Part shown: in pieces, positions 1 through 10,021 of the stretch
How positions within the stretch are numbered: the first letter of the stretch is position 1
Layout: each line of letters opens with the position of its first letter
Notes under the pieces: generated by a model
Told to the model about the DNA's origin: nothing
The model's database searches: none
The model's input: the letters and a program-made list of their open reading frames with translations, nothing else
NCBI GenBank assembly: GCA_947497245.1
Contig: CANMFO010000001.1
Coordinates: 1,364,001 to 1,428,000 of the forward strand
Length of the DNA: 64,000 nucleotides
Direction: 5' to 3'
Origin: an uncultured Flavobacteriaceae bacterium
GTDB lineage: Bacteria; Bacteroidota; Bacteroidia; Flavobacteriales; Flavobacteriaceae
Program-made: the position numbers and the translations under genes

Positions 1-1864
1 GGCTTTGTCTTATCTCCTTCACGTAATCCCGGGCCATCTCCTCAATGGTTCCATGCATTTCCTCGTTTTCGTACAATCCGGAGGGGCGAACCGCATATAT
101 TGGTCGTATCGCCTTCATATATCTGGCCAGTGGATTATAGAAAAAAACATGTCCTCCCCCAGCATGCAAACAAAATAGTGGTGCCCTCTGTCCCTTGGGT
201 TGGATCTTTACGAGGTTTTTGAAATTATCCGCTGTGCCGACCTGGGTTCCGGTACTTCCAATAGTAGCAGCAATGGCCTTGATGGTAGGGTGCTGAAGCA
301 AGGTAGTTGGCGGTAACTTGGTGTCCAACTCCTTATTAATAGTGGAAAACATCTTAACCGCCAAGAGTGATTTGCCCCCTATCGCAAAAAAATCGTCGTC
401 GATTCCAATGGCATCGATTCCAAAAAGGTTTTCCCAAATTTCCACCAAGCTCTGCTCTACGGTGTTGGTCGGAGCGTTATATGGGGCCTGGCCGGCTAAT
501 TTTGGAGGGCTTTTGGCAAGCGCATCATCGGTCCCTTCAAAAACGGGGACCAACGCTCTTAAGTCACTGAAGGTCTGTATCTTTTCAGATGCCAAAAGCT
601 GCAAGATTTCGATCAGTCGTTCCAAAATCCATGAAGCGGCCTTTTTGGAAATCGTTTCTGGCAGTACCGACAGTACAAATTCCATTTCCTGTCCGGGAAC
701 CACCGCAATGGTAATCGGAAATGTGGAAGTGAGCCCGCTTTCAAATCCGGAAACTTTTAGCACTCCGTCGGCGGTATCCGTTTTCGGGTAATTTTCGAAA
801 ATCAAAAGACTGTCAAAAAGTGGGCGGGCTGAGGGCCAGTCGATAAAGGAGGTGATTTGGTCCAAACTCATGTGCTCGTATCTTCGCGCCCTTTGTTGCC
901 GCTCTTGGATACCATTGAACCAATCGGAAAAAAGGAGTCCATCAACAGCCACATTTCTAATGGGCTGTATATTTGTGAACATCCCCGTCAACAGGTGCAT
1001 ATTCGGAAAATCCCCTGAACGCCCGGACACGGTCGCCCCATAGGTGATGTCTTCCCTGCCAAAATACCTGCTGAGAACAAGCGACCAAGCCCCCTGGACC
1101 ATGGTATTGACGGTTACTTGATAAGCCTTCGCCACTGCCGAGAGCAAATTCGTGTCCTCAGCGGACAGACCCATGCCCTTGATTGTGGGTTTGGAAACAT
1201 CGGTGATTCCCATGCCCCCTTCAAACAGGGCAACCCTCTCCAGACCTTTGAAGTAATCCGACCAAAAGCCACTGGCCTCCCCAAGTGGAATCTTATTGAT
1301 CCAATTTAAGTAGGCCCTGTGGGACGGCAGGGTATCGAGAACGGGGTTCTCATTTCGATAAAGTGCGTCGTAAAAAGTAAGTAGGTCCTTTAGAATTAGA
1401 CTTGAAGACCATCCATCGACCAGAAGATGGTGGCTTGGCCAGAGGAGGCGATATGTATTTTTTTTAAAGGTCACCAAGGTCATCCGGGACAGTGCACCCT
1501 CCCCAAACTGCGGACCCAAATCGCGGTACTTCACTTTCAAACGGTCCCAATTTTCTTCTTTTTTTTCATTTGAAAAATCGGTCCAATCCAGAAAATCGAT
1601 GTCCAATGTCTTTTCCTGATGGACAATTTGCAAGGGTTTCTCCAATTTGTCCCAAAGAACCGATGTCCGTAATATGGCATGCCTCTGGGCAAGAAATTGA
1701 CAGGACGCTTCAAAAATTGATGGATCCAAATCTCCGGTAAGGGTACATTCTACATTTAGAAAGCCCTGATCCCATGGACTTGATAGATGATGGAAGAGCA
1801 ACCCCTGTTGCATATAGCTCAGGGGAAATATGTCCTCTATCCTTGGCTTTTTGATCGTCTCCAT
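1..1864 (-). CDS. Nonribosomal peptide synthetase, C-T-TE, 3' end beyond window
   Basis: I translated this frame directly; it is open from the ATG at 1862-1864 to the window edge (about 621 codons). Residues 1-430 form a condensation domain with the catalytic motif HHLLVDG near residue 145. A carrier domain follows at once, with GGKSLLA and its phosphopantetheine serine near residue 498. From about residue 540 a type I thioesterase begins (LHAGGGH near 565-571) and is cut by the edge. No adenylation domain lies between the condensation and carrier domains, so this carrier must be loaded in trans or receive the chain from the upstream module. The ATG lies only 7 bases after the stop of the C-A-T-E gene, which implies cotranscription and probably coupled translation. 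The thioesterase makes this the likely terminal, product-releasing protein. Confidence 0.88.
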   Translation of the reverse strand, partial: METIKKPRIEDIFPLSYMQQGLLFHHLSSPWDQGFLNVECTLTGDLDPSIFEASCQFLAQRHAILRTSVLWDKLEKPLQIVHQEKTLDIDFLDWTDFSNEKKEENWDRLKVKYRDLGPQFGEGALSRMTLVTFKKNTYRLLWPSHHLLVDGWSSSLILKDLLTFYDALYRNENPVLDTLPSHRAYLNWINKIPLGEASGFWSDYFKGLERVALFEGGMGITDVSKPTIKGMGLSAEDTNLLSAVAKAYQVTVNTMVQGAWSLVLSRYFGREDITYGATVSGRSGDFPNMHLLTGMFTNIQPIRNVAVDGLLFSDWFNGIQERQQRARRYEHMSLDQITSFIDWPSARPLFDSLLIFENYPKTDTADGVLKVSGFESGLTSTFPITIAVVPGQEMEFVLSVLPETISKKAASWILERLIEILQLLASEKIQTFSDLRALVPVFEGTDDALAKSPPKLAGQAPYNAPTNTVEQSLVEIWENLFGIDAIGIDDDFFAIGGKSLLAVKMFSTINKELDTKLPPTTLLQHPTIKAIAATIGSTGTQVGTADNFKNLVKIQPKGQRAPLFCLHAGGGHVFFYNPLARYMKAIRPIYAVRPSGLYENEEMHGTIEEMARDYVKEIRQS

Positions 1865-1871
1865 ACCGGAA

Positions 1872-4800
1872 CTACAATAGGTTCATTAAATCGTCCAGTT
1901 CGTCCTGGCTCAGTCCAGCTTCCGGAAAATCTGAAGGCGTATAATTCCCTACGCCCTCGGAGGTGCAATGCGCAATAAGCTTTTCCAAGTTAACAAGGTA
2001 ATCTTCGACCAACGCCAATAGTTTCGATTCTTCATACGCTTCCGTGCTATAGCTCCAATCGACATGAAGCAGCCCATCGCCCACATACGCATTGATTTCC
2101 AATGCATATGTCCGTTCACTCAAAGCATCCCGATTACCATGGGACTGAAATTCATAGCTAAGTTCAGAATTTTCATACGATCCACCAACATTTCCCAGAT
2201 AGTTGAATACCATCTGTGGATCTTGCTTTAAAAAATCTGGCCTTGCATTTTGATCGGAAAGGTATTTAAGAATGCCGAAACCTATACCGTCATTGGGAAT
2301 GGCCCGTAAATGTTCCTTTACCATTTTTATGGCACCACCGATATCTGTAGTTTCCGGACTTCGGAGCTTGAGCGGAAAGAAAGATGTAAACCAGCCTATG
2401 GTATTGGAAACGTCGATCTCGGCATAGTTCATGGTCCGTCCGTGCCTTTCAAGTCCGATGCAACAGTGTTCCAGTCCTTCGCGCTCCCGGACCGTAATCA
2501 TCAATGCGGTTACCAACAAATCCTCAACTTTGGTGTTATAGGCTTCATTGGCACCGCTCAATAGCAGCTTGGACATCGCTCCCCCAAGCTTGCTTGAATG
2601 TGTTTTAATGTCCCGTTCTCTGTAGATTTGGGTATTTTTCCCAAAGTCCGTGGACAAGGCTGTATTGTTGTTCTGCGCCTCCCAGAAAGGCAGTTCCTCC
2701 CGAATTTTGTCCGATTGGGCAATTTCCAACAATTGTTCGCCCCAGGCCCTTATGGAAGTGGTCTTTGGCTTGAAATCTATTTTTTGGCCCGATTTCAACT
2801 GTTCCATCCCAAGGGAAAAGTCACTGAATATTGCATTCCATGATACCATATCCACCACCAGGTGGTGTGCGACAAAAAATACTTGGTTGGTTTGGGTTTG
2901 GCCGCAGTCAAAATAGACCATCCTGAACAAATTGTCTTTTCCAAGATCACATTGCCCTTGCAATGTGGCCATGGTCCCGTCTATTTTCCGGTTCTGTGCA
3001 GATCGGTCCGGAAGGTCTCCAACATCGAACCGATAAAAACACTTTAGAGCGTCCAAAGGCAAAACCCTTGCCTTCCATGTATTGTCGATCCTGACAAAGC
3101 TCAGGCGAAGGGCATCGTGGTAGGCCACAAGCTCGTTGGTAAGCCTCTCCAATACCGAAAAGTGTACGGATCCGCTATTGGAAATACGGACGATCTGATT
3201 CCAAAAATGTGGAGCTGCCTGATGGAGCTCAAAAAACCAATGCTGAATGGGGGTCAATGGGACTTCACCCACCACATTTTCAGTTTTCAGTTTGCTCACA
3301 TCCTCCGTTTTGGCAAAGAGCGCCAATTCTGCAATCGTTTGATTTTCAAATAATTGATTGGTCTTTAACTGTAATCCAGCTTTTCTGGCCTTCGCCATGA
3401 TCTGGATGCTGGAAATGGAGTCGCCCCCCAATTCAAAAAAGTTGTCCCGCGTGCCAATGGGAGAGATCTTCAGTACCTCTTCCCATATCGCGGCCAATTT
3501 TTTCTCAATTTCATTTTTGGGATGTTGAACCGCCCCCCGATCTTTGGTCATCAGGGACCTTTTTACGCTTCCCAAAGCCTTTTTATCCACTTTTCCATTC
3601 GGCAGTTTGGGAAACGATTCCAAGGGAATGAAATGGGCGGGGACCATGTAAGTGGGAAGATGGTCCACCAGGTACGATTTCAAGACCGCTTTGTCGAACG
3701 TACTTCTTGGAACAATATAGGCCACCAAATGTTCCGGTTTGGTGGAAACCGCATTCATTCCACCATCAGTTTGTACATGCTCCACCAACACCACCGTTTC
3801 ATCGCAAAGGCCGCTTTCCAGTATCGTCTTTTCAATCCCATCCAACTCAATGCGGAACCCACGGATTTTTACCTGCTGGTCCATACGCCCGAGGAATTCC
3901 AAGTCGCCCTGTTCATTGTAACGCCCTCTATCCCCGGTCTTATAAAGCCGATCGGTCTTCAGACCTTTAAAAGGGGTTTGGACATAGGCCTTTTTCGTAA
4001 GATCGGGTCGATTTAAATAATGTCCGGAGAGTCCTGGGCCTCCAATATAGATTTCCCCGACAGCGCCCAAGGGAACAGGTTCGAGCGAATCGTTGAGCAA
4101 CATAATGTTGGCCTTGGCGACCGGTTTCCCGATCGGTACGGAATCCCCTTTTTGGTTTCTGGATACCTCATGGGCGGTACACCAAACGGTTGCCTCTGTG
4201 GGGCCATATTCATTGTACAGGCCGGCTTTTGGCAATTTTCCGAAATGGAGGGGGCCCAAAGTGGCCGGACATGCTTCCCCTGCAACAATTGCAGTGGTCA
4301 GGCCCTGTAGTTTAGAAGATGTGCCATATTCCAACACTAGCTGGTACAGCGAAGGAAGCATCAGGGTATGTGTTACTCCATTGGAGAAAACAAGGTCGCA
4401 AAGCTTTTCAATATCCTGTTCGATTCTTTTTTCACTGACCACCAATTTTCCTCCCGTGCACAGGGTCCAGAAAATACCTGCCTTCGAACTGTCAAAAGCA
4501 ATGGAGGACAGTAATAAAAATGCCTGTGGGTCGCCATCATAAAATGTCAATCGACCTTCGGTGGAATTGATGATATTCCTGTGGGTGATGGGTACCCCTT
4601 TTGGGTTGCCCATGCTCCCAGAGGTGTAGATCACATACGCTAGATTTTCCCCATTGGAATCGGGGAAGCTCATCTCAGCGTTGCTTTGGTCTTCAAATGC
4701 ACCCTCGATGGAGATACGTTTCCCATCAAAATCCCCAAAATTTGAGGTGCTCGTTTTCTGCGTCAGGACGATGTTCACTTTGGAATCCTTCAACATAAAG

Positions 4801-6545
4801 TGAACGCGTTGGGCCGGATATTCCGGATCAATGGGCAAATAGGCGCAGCCTGCTCTCAATATGGCCAATAGGCCCACGATCATCTCCAAAGATCGATCTA
4901 CGTAAAGGCCCACAATTTCGTTTCTCCCTTTTGTCAGTCCGAGGATCGTTCCGGCAATCGCATCGGCACGTTCCAACAATTCGCTATAGGTGATTGTCTC
5001 ATCACCAAAGACCACGGCTGTGGCCGCAGGGTTCTTTTTACCGCTATCGACGATCAGGTCGTGGATTCCCTGATATTTCGCAAAAGGTCCTTCATTTTCA
5101 GGGGTATCGGAAAAAAAAAGGGCTTTCTCCCGAGGCGTTTGCATTTTTAGGTCCGAAATAAGCCGATTTGGATCTGCGACGACATTTTCAAGCAACAGCC
5201 TTAGGTGCTCTTGAAATTGGTCTATGGTGGAGCCCTTGAACAGATCCGTGGCGTATTCCAAGACAGATGACAGCTTTCCGTCCCTTTCGGTCAGGTAGAG
5301 CGTAAGATCAAATTTGGAGACCCCAGGGTCGTAAAGTGGGTCGTCGATCAGCTGCACATCTTTCCCAAAAGAAGGTACCTCAGAATCGGGATTGTACACA
5401 AACATCACCCGAAAAAAAGGATTGACGGCCAGCGATCTTTTTATTTTCAGTTCCTTGACCAACAGATTAAAGGGGACATCCTTGTGAAGGAATGCGTCCA
5501 AGGCAACGTTTTGTACTTTCCGGGCGAATTCCGCAAAAGATTCATCGGCATCCACCTCCGATTTCAGCACCATGGTATCTATAAAAAACCCAAAAACACC
5601 TTCCAAGCTCCCCTGGTCTCGGTTGGAAATGGGCGAGCCCACCAAAAGCGTCCTTTGACCGGTATATTTATAAAGAAACACATAGTACACCCCAAGCAAC
5701 AGAACAAATGGTGTGACCCCCAGTTCCCTGGCAAGTTCCTGAACCTTTTTTGAAAGATCTTCCGGATATTCCGCTATGTTGAGCCGGCCCCTATACGTTG
5801 GCACGGCGGGAGGCGCGTGATCGGTATGCATCCCCAGCACCGGGATTTCACCAGAGAGCTTCTCCCTCCAATAAGCCAACTGGGCACCAAAATCGCTTTG
5901 CCCCTGTTGCCAATAGCTGTAATCGGAAAAATCGATTTCGGAGGTTTTGGCTTCCATTTCCCTTCCTTCGCACAAGGCCCGGTAGTGCGCCCCGAGTTCA
6001 TCTTTTAAAATATCCATGGACCATTCATCGGCAATGATATGGTGCATCGTCAAAAAGAGCACGTGCTTGGAACTATTGAATTTCAGCAACGAAATCCTTA
6101 ATAAGGGCGGTTCCGCCAAATTAAAATGGGTAGCTGACTGTTCGGACATGACCGTCCTGGCCCTATCCTCTGCCACTTCTTCGGGCAACGGGCTTAAATC
6201 GATTTCGTCCACCTCCGCTTCCCTACCGTCCCAGATTTTCATAATGGGCCCATCTGCCTCCATGGGATAGCTCGACCTGAGCAATTCATGATCGGCGATA
6301 ATCTGCCGAAGGCCCCTCTTTATATGCTCCACCTCGAGCGTTCCCAAAAAAGTATAGTGGGCCGAAATGTTGTAAAAAGGATTCTTTGGATAAAGGCCCT
6401 GTAAAAACCATAGCCTTTGTTGCCCACTCGATAAAGGAATGACCGCCCCCTTCGGCGCCTTGGGAATAAGCGGGGAAGCAGCTTCTTTTTTCTCCCTATT
6501 TTTCCATTTACTTAAAAGGGAGGAGGAGGATTTTTCATTTTTCAT
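1872..6545 (-). CDS. Nonribosomal peptide synthetase, C-A-T-E module
   Basis: This is a complete chain-extending module that adds one residue and converts it to the D form. The condensation domain covers roughly residues 35-470, with HHIIADE near 168. The adenylation domain covers about 490-1010 and has the ATP-binding loop YTSGSMGNPKG, a FDSSKAG core segment and NEYGPTEATVW. The carrier domain has GGDSISS with its serine near 1041. The last 430 residues are an epimerization domain rather than a second condensation domain, because they carry TPIQHWFFE, HHLVVDMVSW (near 1227), GWFTSFFP and FNYLG motifs. I chose the ATG at 6545: the longer frame from 6593 would overlap the upstream gene's 3' end by 29 bases, whereas 6545 sits 19 bases past its stop. 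The substrate was not predicted. Confidence 0.92.
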   Translation of the reverse strand: MKNEKSSSSLLSKWKNREKKEAASPLIPKAPKGAVIPLSSGQQRLWFLQGLYPKNPFYNISAHYTFLGTLEVEHIKRGLRQIIADHELLRSSYPMEADGPIMKIWDGREAEVDEIDLSPLPEEVAEDRARTVMSEQSATHFNLAEPPLLRISLLKFNSSKHVLFLTMHHIIADEWSMDILKDELGAHYRALCEGREMEAKTSEIDFSDYSYWQQGQSDFGAQLAYWREKLSGEIPVLGMHTDHAPPAVPTYRGRLNIAEYPEDLSKKVQELARELGVTPFVLLLGVYYVFLYKYTGQRTLLVGSPISNRDQGSLEGVFGFFIDTMVLKSEVDADESFAEFARKVQNVALDAFLHKDVPFNLLVKELKIKRSLAVNPFFRVMFVYNPDSEVPSFGKDVQLIDDPLYDPGVSKFDLTLYLTERDGKLSSVLEYATDLFKGSTIDQFQEHLRLLLENVVADPNRLISDLKMQTPREKALFFSDTPENEGPFAKYQGIHDLIVDSGKKNPAATAVVFGDETITYSELLERADAIAGTILGLTKGRNEIVGLYVDRSLEMIVGLLAILRAGCAYLPIDPEYPAQRVHFMLKDSKVNIVLTQKTSTSNFGDFDGKRISIEGAFEDQSNAEMSFPDSNGENLAYVIYTSGSMGNPKGVPITHRNIINSTEGRLTFYDGDPQAFLLLSSIAFDSSKAGIFWTLCTGGKLVVSEKRIEQDIEKLCDLVFSNGVTHTLMLPSLYQLVLEYGTSSKLQGLTTAIVAGEACPATLGPLHFGKLPKAGLYNEYGPTEATVWCTAHEVSRNQKGDSVPIGKPVAKANIMLLNDSLEPVPLGAVGEIYIGGPGLSGHYLNRPDLTKKAYVQTPFKGLKTDRLYKTGDRGRYNEQGDLEFLGRMDQQVKIRGFRIELDGIEKTILESGLCDETVVLVEHVQTDGGMNAVSTKPEHLVAYIVPRSTFDKAVLKSYLVDHLPTYMVPAHFIPLESFPKLPNGKVDKKALGSVKRSLMTKDRGAVQHPKNEIEKKLAAIWEEVLKISPIGTRDNFFELGGDSISSIQIMAKARKAGLQLKTNQLFENQTIAELALFAKTEDVSKLKTENVVGEVPLTPIQHWFFELHQAAPHFWNQIVRISNSGSVHFSVLERLTNELVAYHDALRLSFVRIDNTWKARVLPLDALKCFYRFDVGDLPDRSAQNRKIDGTMATLQGQCDLGKDNLFRMVYFDCGQTQTNQVFFVAHHLVVDMVSWNAIFSDFSLGMEQLKSGQKIDFKPKTTSIRAWGEQLLEIAQSDKIREELPFWEAQNNNTALSTDFGKNTQIYRERDIKTHSSKLGGAMSKLLLSGANEAYNTKVEDLLVTALMITVREREGLEHCCIGLERHGRTMNYAEIDVSNTIGWFTSFFPLKLRSPETTDIGGAIKMVKEHLRAIPNDGIGFGILKYLSDQNARPDFLKQDPQMVFNYLGNVGGSYENSELSYEFQSHGNRDALSERTYALEINAYVGDGLLHVDWSYSTEAYEESKLLALVEDYLVNLEKLIAHCTSEGVGNYTPSDFPEAGLSQDELDDLMNLL

Positions 6546-6564
6546 AGCCTTTGGGGTAAGTCCT

Positions 6565-7836
6565 TTATTCCGGCAGGGGAGGTAGTATTCCAATTTTTCT
6601 CAAAATCTTCCCACCCATTGTACGGATATTTTCATCCAAGCGGATATCAATATCGAAAACACGCTCCACAAACCAATATAAAGAAACAATTATTAGTACC
6701 ACGGAGAGGTACAATAGGATTTTGGGATATAGCCGCGACTTGCGAATGAGATAGAGCACTGGAAAAATTAGGGCGATTATCACCACCTGACCAATTTCAA
6801 CCCCGATGTTAAATCCCAATAGCGACAGGGTAAGAAATTCACCCGTAACCCCCAGCTCTCCCAGTACCGTGGCAAACCCAAAACCGTGGAACAGTCCAAA
6901 TACAAAAGCGATCACCCAGTCTTTACCCTTAAATATCGGCCGAATATTGTGGTAGGCCGCAAGACCTATCGATAAAGCTATGATGGACTCCACCAATCGC
7001 GAGGGCAGGTTTATTATGTTCAACGACGCCAAGCTTAAGGTAATGGTATGTGCAATCGTAAAAAAGGTGACCACCTTAAGGATATAGATAAAGGCAGGTC
7101 TGAATTTGTCCACCGCCTGCCAAGCGGTCCCACTGGTCATAAGGCCTTGCTGTCCCTTCCGGGGCGTGCTGGGGTTGGTCCGTATTCTTCGTACCACCGA
7201 AGGGAGGATCAAGGCCAGCAAGAACAAAATGTGATCCAATCCGATCCATATGTGCCAAACACCCTGTTTGATCATCGCCTTAAAGCCTTTCCAAACGGAG
7301 GTATCGGTAAGTGATAGGGTCTTGGTCCAATCGTTTTCGGTAAAATCCAGAGCGATTATCGCCTCATTATTGATCATCCCGGCTTTCCAGTTGTATTCGA
7401 TACACAACAGGTTGACATGGGAAGGGTTTTCTTCCATGAAGGGTTTAAAAGTAACTTCTAGGTTATCCGGTACGGTCTCCGAATTTTCCAAATAAAAATG
7501 AAACACTATAAAAGCCCCAAAGAGCGTTTTCAGTTTTTCCGTATCGGTAAAGACAATCTTATAATTGCCATAAACAGATGAAAATTGGGTGTTCTCAAGA
7601 ATATAGGCCCTAATTCTGTCCTGATGCTTCAAAACACTTTCCAGGTCAGGATATTTGTCTAGATTGAGTCCAAACTCCTCGTTCAAATCATTGACATGGA
7701 TATCGAAATGGCCCTCAATTCCCTCCGTTTCATAGATTCTTAAATAAATGATGCTATTATCGCGCTGATGTGCCGATGCCAGTACCGGAATCAGGATTAG
7801 GAGAAACAAGGCGACTCTGGTGGCCAGTTTTTTCAT
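6565..7836 (-). CDS. HupE/UreJ-like membrane protein
   Basis: A 423-residue protein with an N-terminal signal peptide (ending near ASA, residue 22), an exported N-terminal domain of about 180 residues and a C-terminal membrane domain. The membrane domain carries the HupE/UreJ signatures: a GVWHIWIGLDHILF segment near residue 200 and FGLFHGFGFA further on. HupE and UreJ relatives are linked to nickel or cobalt supply for hydrogenase and urease; neither enzyme is in this window. The gene is the first of the minus-strand NRPS operon and diverges from the free-standing adenylation gene. With the TonB receptor it suggests that the peptide product serves metal uptake. That role is inference; the family assignment rests on the visible histidine motifs. 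Confidence 0.8.
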   Translation of the reverse strand: MKKLATRVALFLLILIPVLASAHQRDNSIIYLRIYETEGIEGHFDIHVNDLNEEFGLNLDKYPDLESVLKHQDRIRAYILENTQFSSVYGNYKIVFTDTEKLKTLFGAFIVFHFYLENSETVPDNLEVTFKPFMEENPSHVNLLCIEYNWKAGMINNEAIIALDFTENDWTKTLSLTDTSVWKGFKAMIKQGVWHIWIGLDHILFLLALILPSVVRRIRTNPSTPRKGQQGLMTSGTAWQAVDKFRPAFIYILKVVTFFTIAHTITLSLASLNIINLPSRLVESIIALSIGLAAYHNIRPIFKGKDWVIAFVFGLFHGFGFATVLGELGVTGEFLTLSLLGFNIGVEIGQVVIIALIFPVLYLIRKSRLYPKILLYLSVVLIIVSLYWFVERVFDIDIRLDENIRTMGGKILRKIGILPPLPE

Positions 7837-8178
7837 GATGTTCAGTTATTAGTTAGCAGATTTTGTTTAACGTTGGTCTTGGCCCAAAAAAACACTTTCC
7901 CATAGATTACAGGAACTTGTGCCCTTAACGCTATCGATTGCCTTGCACAAGAGGTTAAACAATTATGAATTAAATCTATAAATATGCCACTATTTTTAGG
8001 AATATTAATAAATTATCCTCGATTTTTCGATGATAGTTAAATATTTTGTGTTAAAGAACAATGGATGGGTTTGGCTAGCAAAATGAGATTGGGTTACCTT
8101 TACAAATTCATATTTCCCTGATTTTTGATAGCTGAAAATCCACGATAAAATGTCCCTTTTTATACCCAACAATACGCT
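7837..8178. promoter_or_regulatory. Divergent intergenic region of the NRPS cluster
   Basis: This gene-free 342-base, AT-rich stretch must hold the promoters of both divergent operons. It contains nested inverted repeats on the HupE-like side: a 9-base pair TTGTTTAAC (7863-7871) with GTTAAACAA (7954-7962), and inside it CTTGTGC (7916-7922) with GCACAAG (7945-7951). These could be repressor half-sites or an RNA fold in the minus-strand leader. I saw no perfect TAnnTTTG element close to either start codon. Confidence 0.5.
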
Positions 8179-9744
8179 ATGATCTACAATTTGGCACAAA
8201 TAATCGAGCAGGGCGCATCCGATTTTCCAGAAAGGGAAGCCTACCGCTGTATGGATGACTCCATCACCTTTGCGGAGCTCCACCAAAAATCCGATCAATT
8301 GGCAATGTATTTGATCCGTGCGGGAGTAAAAAAGGGGGATAGGGTCGCCGTTTATATGAACCGTTGCCTCGATGCTCCCGTGGCCGTTTTCGGTATTTTG
8401 AAAGCCGGGGCCGCCTATGTACCCATGGATACTTTTGCGCCCTTGTCCCGCAGTCTGTACATTTTGGAGGATTGCGATATAGAACATATGGTTACCTCCC
8501 CTTCCCAAAGGAAAAAAGTCGCTTCGCTCATAAAAGATGCCCCATTTTTGAAATCCGTTATAGGCATCTCGGAAGTGTCCGATGGGAAATCCGTGGCATG
8601 GGAACGGGTATTCTCAAACCCGGTGGAGGGGTTTGGCCCTCCCAGGGTACTGGAACAGGACTTGGCCTTTATACTCTACACCTCGGGTTCCACCGGAACC
8701 CCAAAGGCCATGATGCATACGCACAACAGCGCACTGAGTTTGGTAAAAGTGGTGGGGGATCTATTCGGGTTCCATCCAGAGGACCGGGTGGGGATTTTTG
8801 CCCCCTTACACTTCGATATGTGCATGTTCGGTTACTTCATTGCACCCTACGTCGGAGCCGTGGCCATCATTATACCGGATGCCCATTTTAAAATGCACGC
8901 CAGCCTGTCGGCCCTGGTGGAAAAGGAAAAAATTACAATTTGGTACTCTGTACCTTATGTGCTGACCCAAGTGTTGCTGAGGGGCGAGATCGAAAAACAT
9001 GATTTCAGTGCACTGCGCTGGGTACTGTTTGCCGGAGAACTTTTTATCCTAAAGCACCTTCGCGCATTGATGCTGCAATGGCCCCACGCGAAATTCGGCA
9101 ATCTATATGGGCCTGCGGAAACCATCGCATGTACCTATTATGTCGTTGAAGAGCCCCCAACTATCGGGGAACCCATTCCCATAGGTACGGTCTGGGGCAA
9201 TACGGAGTACAAAATATTGGATTCGGAAGACCGTGTGGTCGCGCCCGGTGATACTGGGGAACTGGTGGTTCGGTCCGCCTCTACCATGCTCGGGTATTGG
9301 AAAAATGAAGAACTGACCGAAAAAGCTTTTTACAAGCTCAACATATCCCCTGGGTATGATCATTTATACTACCGGACCGGGGACTTGATGCGGGAGAACG
9401 ATAAAGGGGAACTCATGTTCATGGGCCGGAACGACAGACAACTCCAGCTAAGGGGCCACAGGGTCGAACTGGACGGAATAGAACACACCCTGTTGAAAAA
9501 TGAAGATGTTGAAGAGGCCGCGGTCGTCGCGATAGAAAGGGACGAGGACCATACGGAACTTGTCGCAGTCGTAAAGCCGGCATCAGGTTCGAGGCTAAAC
9601 CCCAAAGATTTAAGCCTGTTTTGTAAGACTGCAATGCCATCTTATGCCGTACCACAGTCCATATTGGTCCGAAATGATTTTCCAAGGACCAGCTCCGGCA
9701 AAATAGATAGAAAAGAAATACAGAAGGAACTAACATCGCTATGA
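8179..9744 (+). CDS. Free-standing amino acid adenylation enzyme (DltA-like)
   Basis: A 521-residue single adenylation domain of the ANL superfamily with no fused carrier. It activates an amino or aryl acid as the acyl-AMP and should load the small carrier protein encoded directly downstream. Visible motifs are the P-loop TSGSTGTPKA (near residue 170), a PLHFDMC core segment, YGPAET, YRTGD and the C-terminal SSGKIDRKE with the catalytic lysine. Its stop overlaps the start of the carrier gene by four bases (ATGA), so the two are translationally coupled. Free-standing A plus carrier pairs usually prepare a starter or a specially modified building block. No dehydrogenase or hydroxylase that would modify the loaded residue is present here. 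Confidence 0.9.
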   Translation: MIYNLAQIIEQGASDFPEREAYRCMDDSITFAELHQKSDQLAMYLIRAGVKKGDRVAVYMNRCLDAPVAVFGILKAGAAYVPMDTFAPLSRSLYILEDCDIEHMVTSPSQRKKVASLIKDAPFLKSVIGISEVSDGKSVAWERVFSNPVEGFGPPRVLEQDLAFILYTSGSTGTPKAMMHTHNSALSLVKVVGDLFGFHPEDRVGIFAPLHFDMCMFGYFIAPYVGAVAIIIPDAHFKMHASLSALVEKEKITIWYSVPYVLTQVLLRGEIEKHDFSALRWVLFAGELFILKHLRALMLQWPHAKFGNLYGPAETIACTYYVVEEPPTIGEPIPIGTVWGNTEYKILDSEDRVVAPGDTGELVVRSASTMLGYWKNEELTEKAFYKLNISPGYDHLYYRTGDLMRENDKGELMFMGRNDRQLQLRGHRVELDGIEHTLLKNEDVEEAAVVAIERDEDHTELVAVVKPASGSRLNPKDLSLFCKTAMPSYAVPQSILVRNDFPRTSSGKIDRKEIQKELTSL

Positions 9745-9980
9745 AAGACAAAATTATTGCATTCTTAAAAAACGAGATTTCGGAGGACCCCAATGAAGAA
9801 ATAGATCCACGGGACGATCTGTTGAACTCGGGAATCGTGAATTCCATGGACATGATCCAACTGGTACTTTTTATTGAAAAGGAGTTTCAATTGGTGGTAA
9901 GTCCCGGTGATATGACCGTCGAGAACTTCACAAGTGTCGAGAGTATCATCGATTTCATATCGAAAAAACATCTGGAATAA
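9741..9980 (+). CDS. Acyl/peptidyl carrier protein
   Basis: A 79-residue acidic carrier protein of the DltC/ACP fold. The phosphopantetheine attachment serine is residue 35, in GIVNSMD, where many carriers have an aspartate directly before the serine. It is encoded in a four-base overlap with the free-standing adenylation enzyme and is its likely cognate partner. The loaded residue would then be passed to the condensation domain at the start of the next protein. No phosphopantetheinyl transferase gene lies in this window. Confidence 0.88.
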   Translation: MKDKIIAFLKNEISEDPNEEIDPRDDLLNSGIVNSMDMIQLVLFIEKEFQLVVSPGDMTVENFTSVESIIDFISKKHLE

Positions 9981-10021
9981 CCTTTCCAAACCGTAATTCC
10001 CCCAAAAAAAGCACGCAATAA

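Noticed and set aside
3522-4016. 164-codon open frame on the plus strand
   Set aside because: It is antisense to the A domain of the C-A-T-E synthetase and shows no family pattern.
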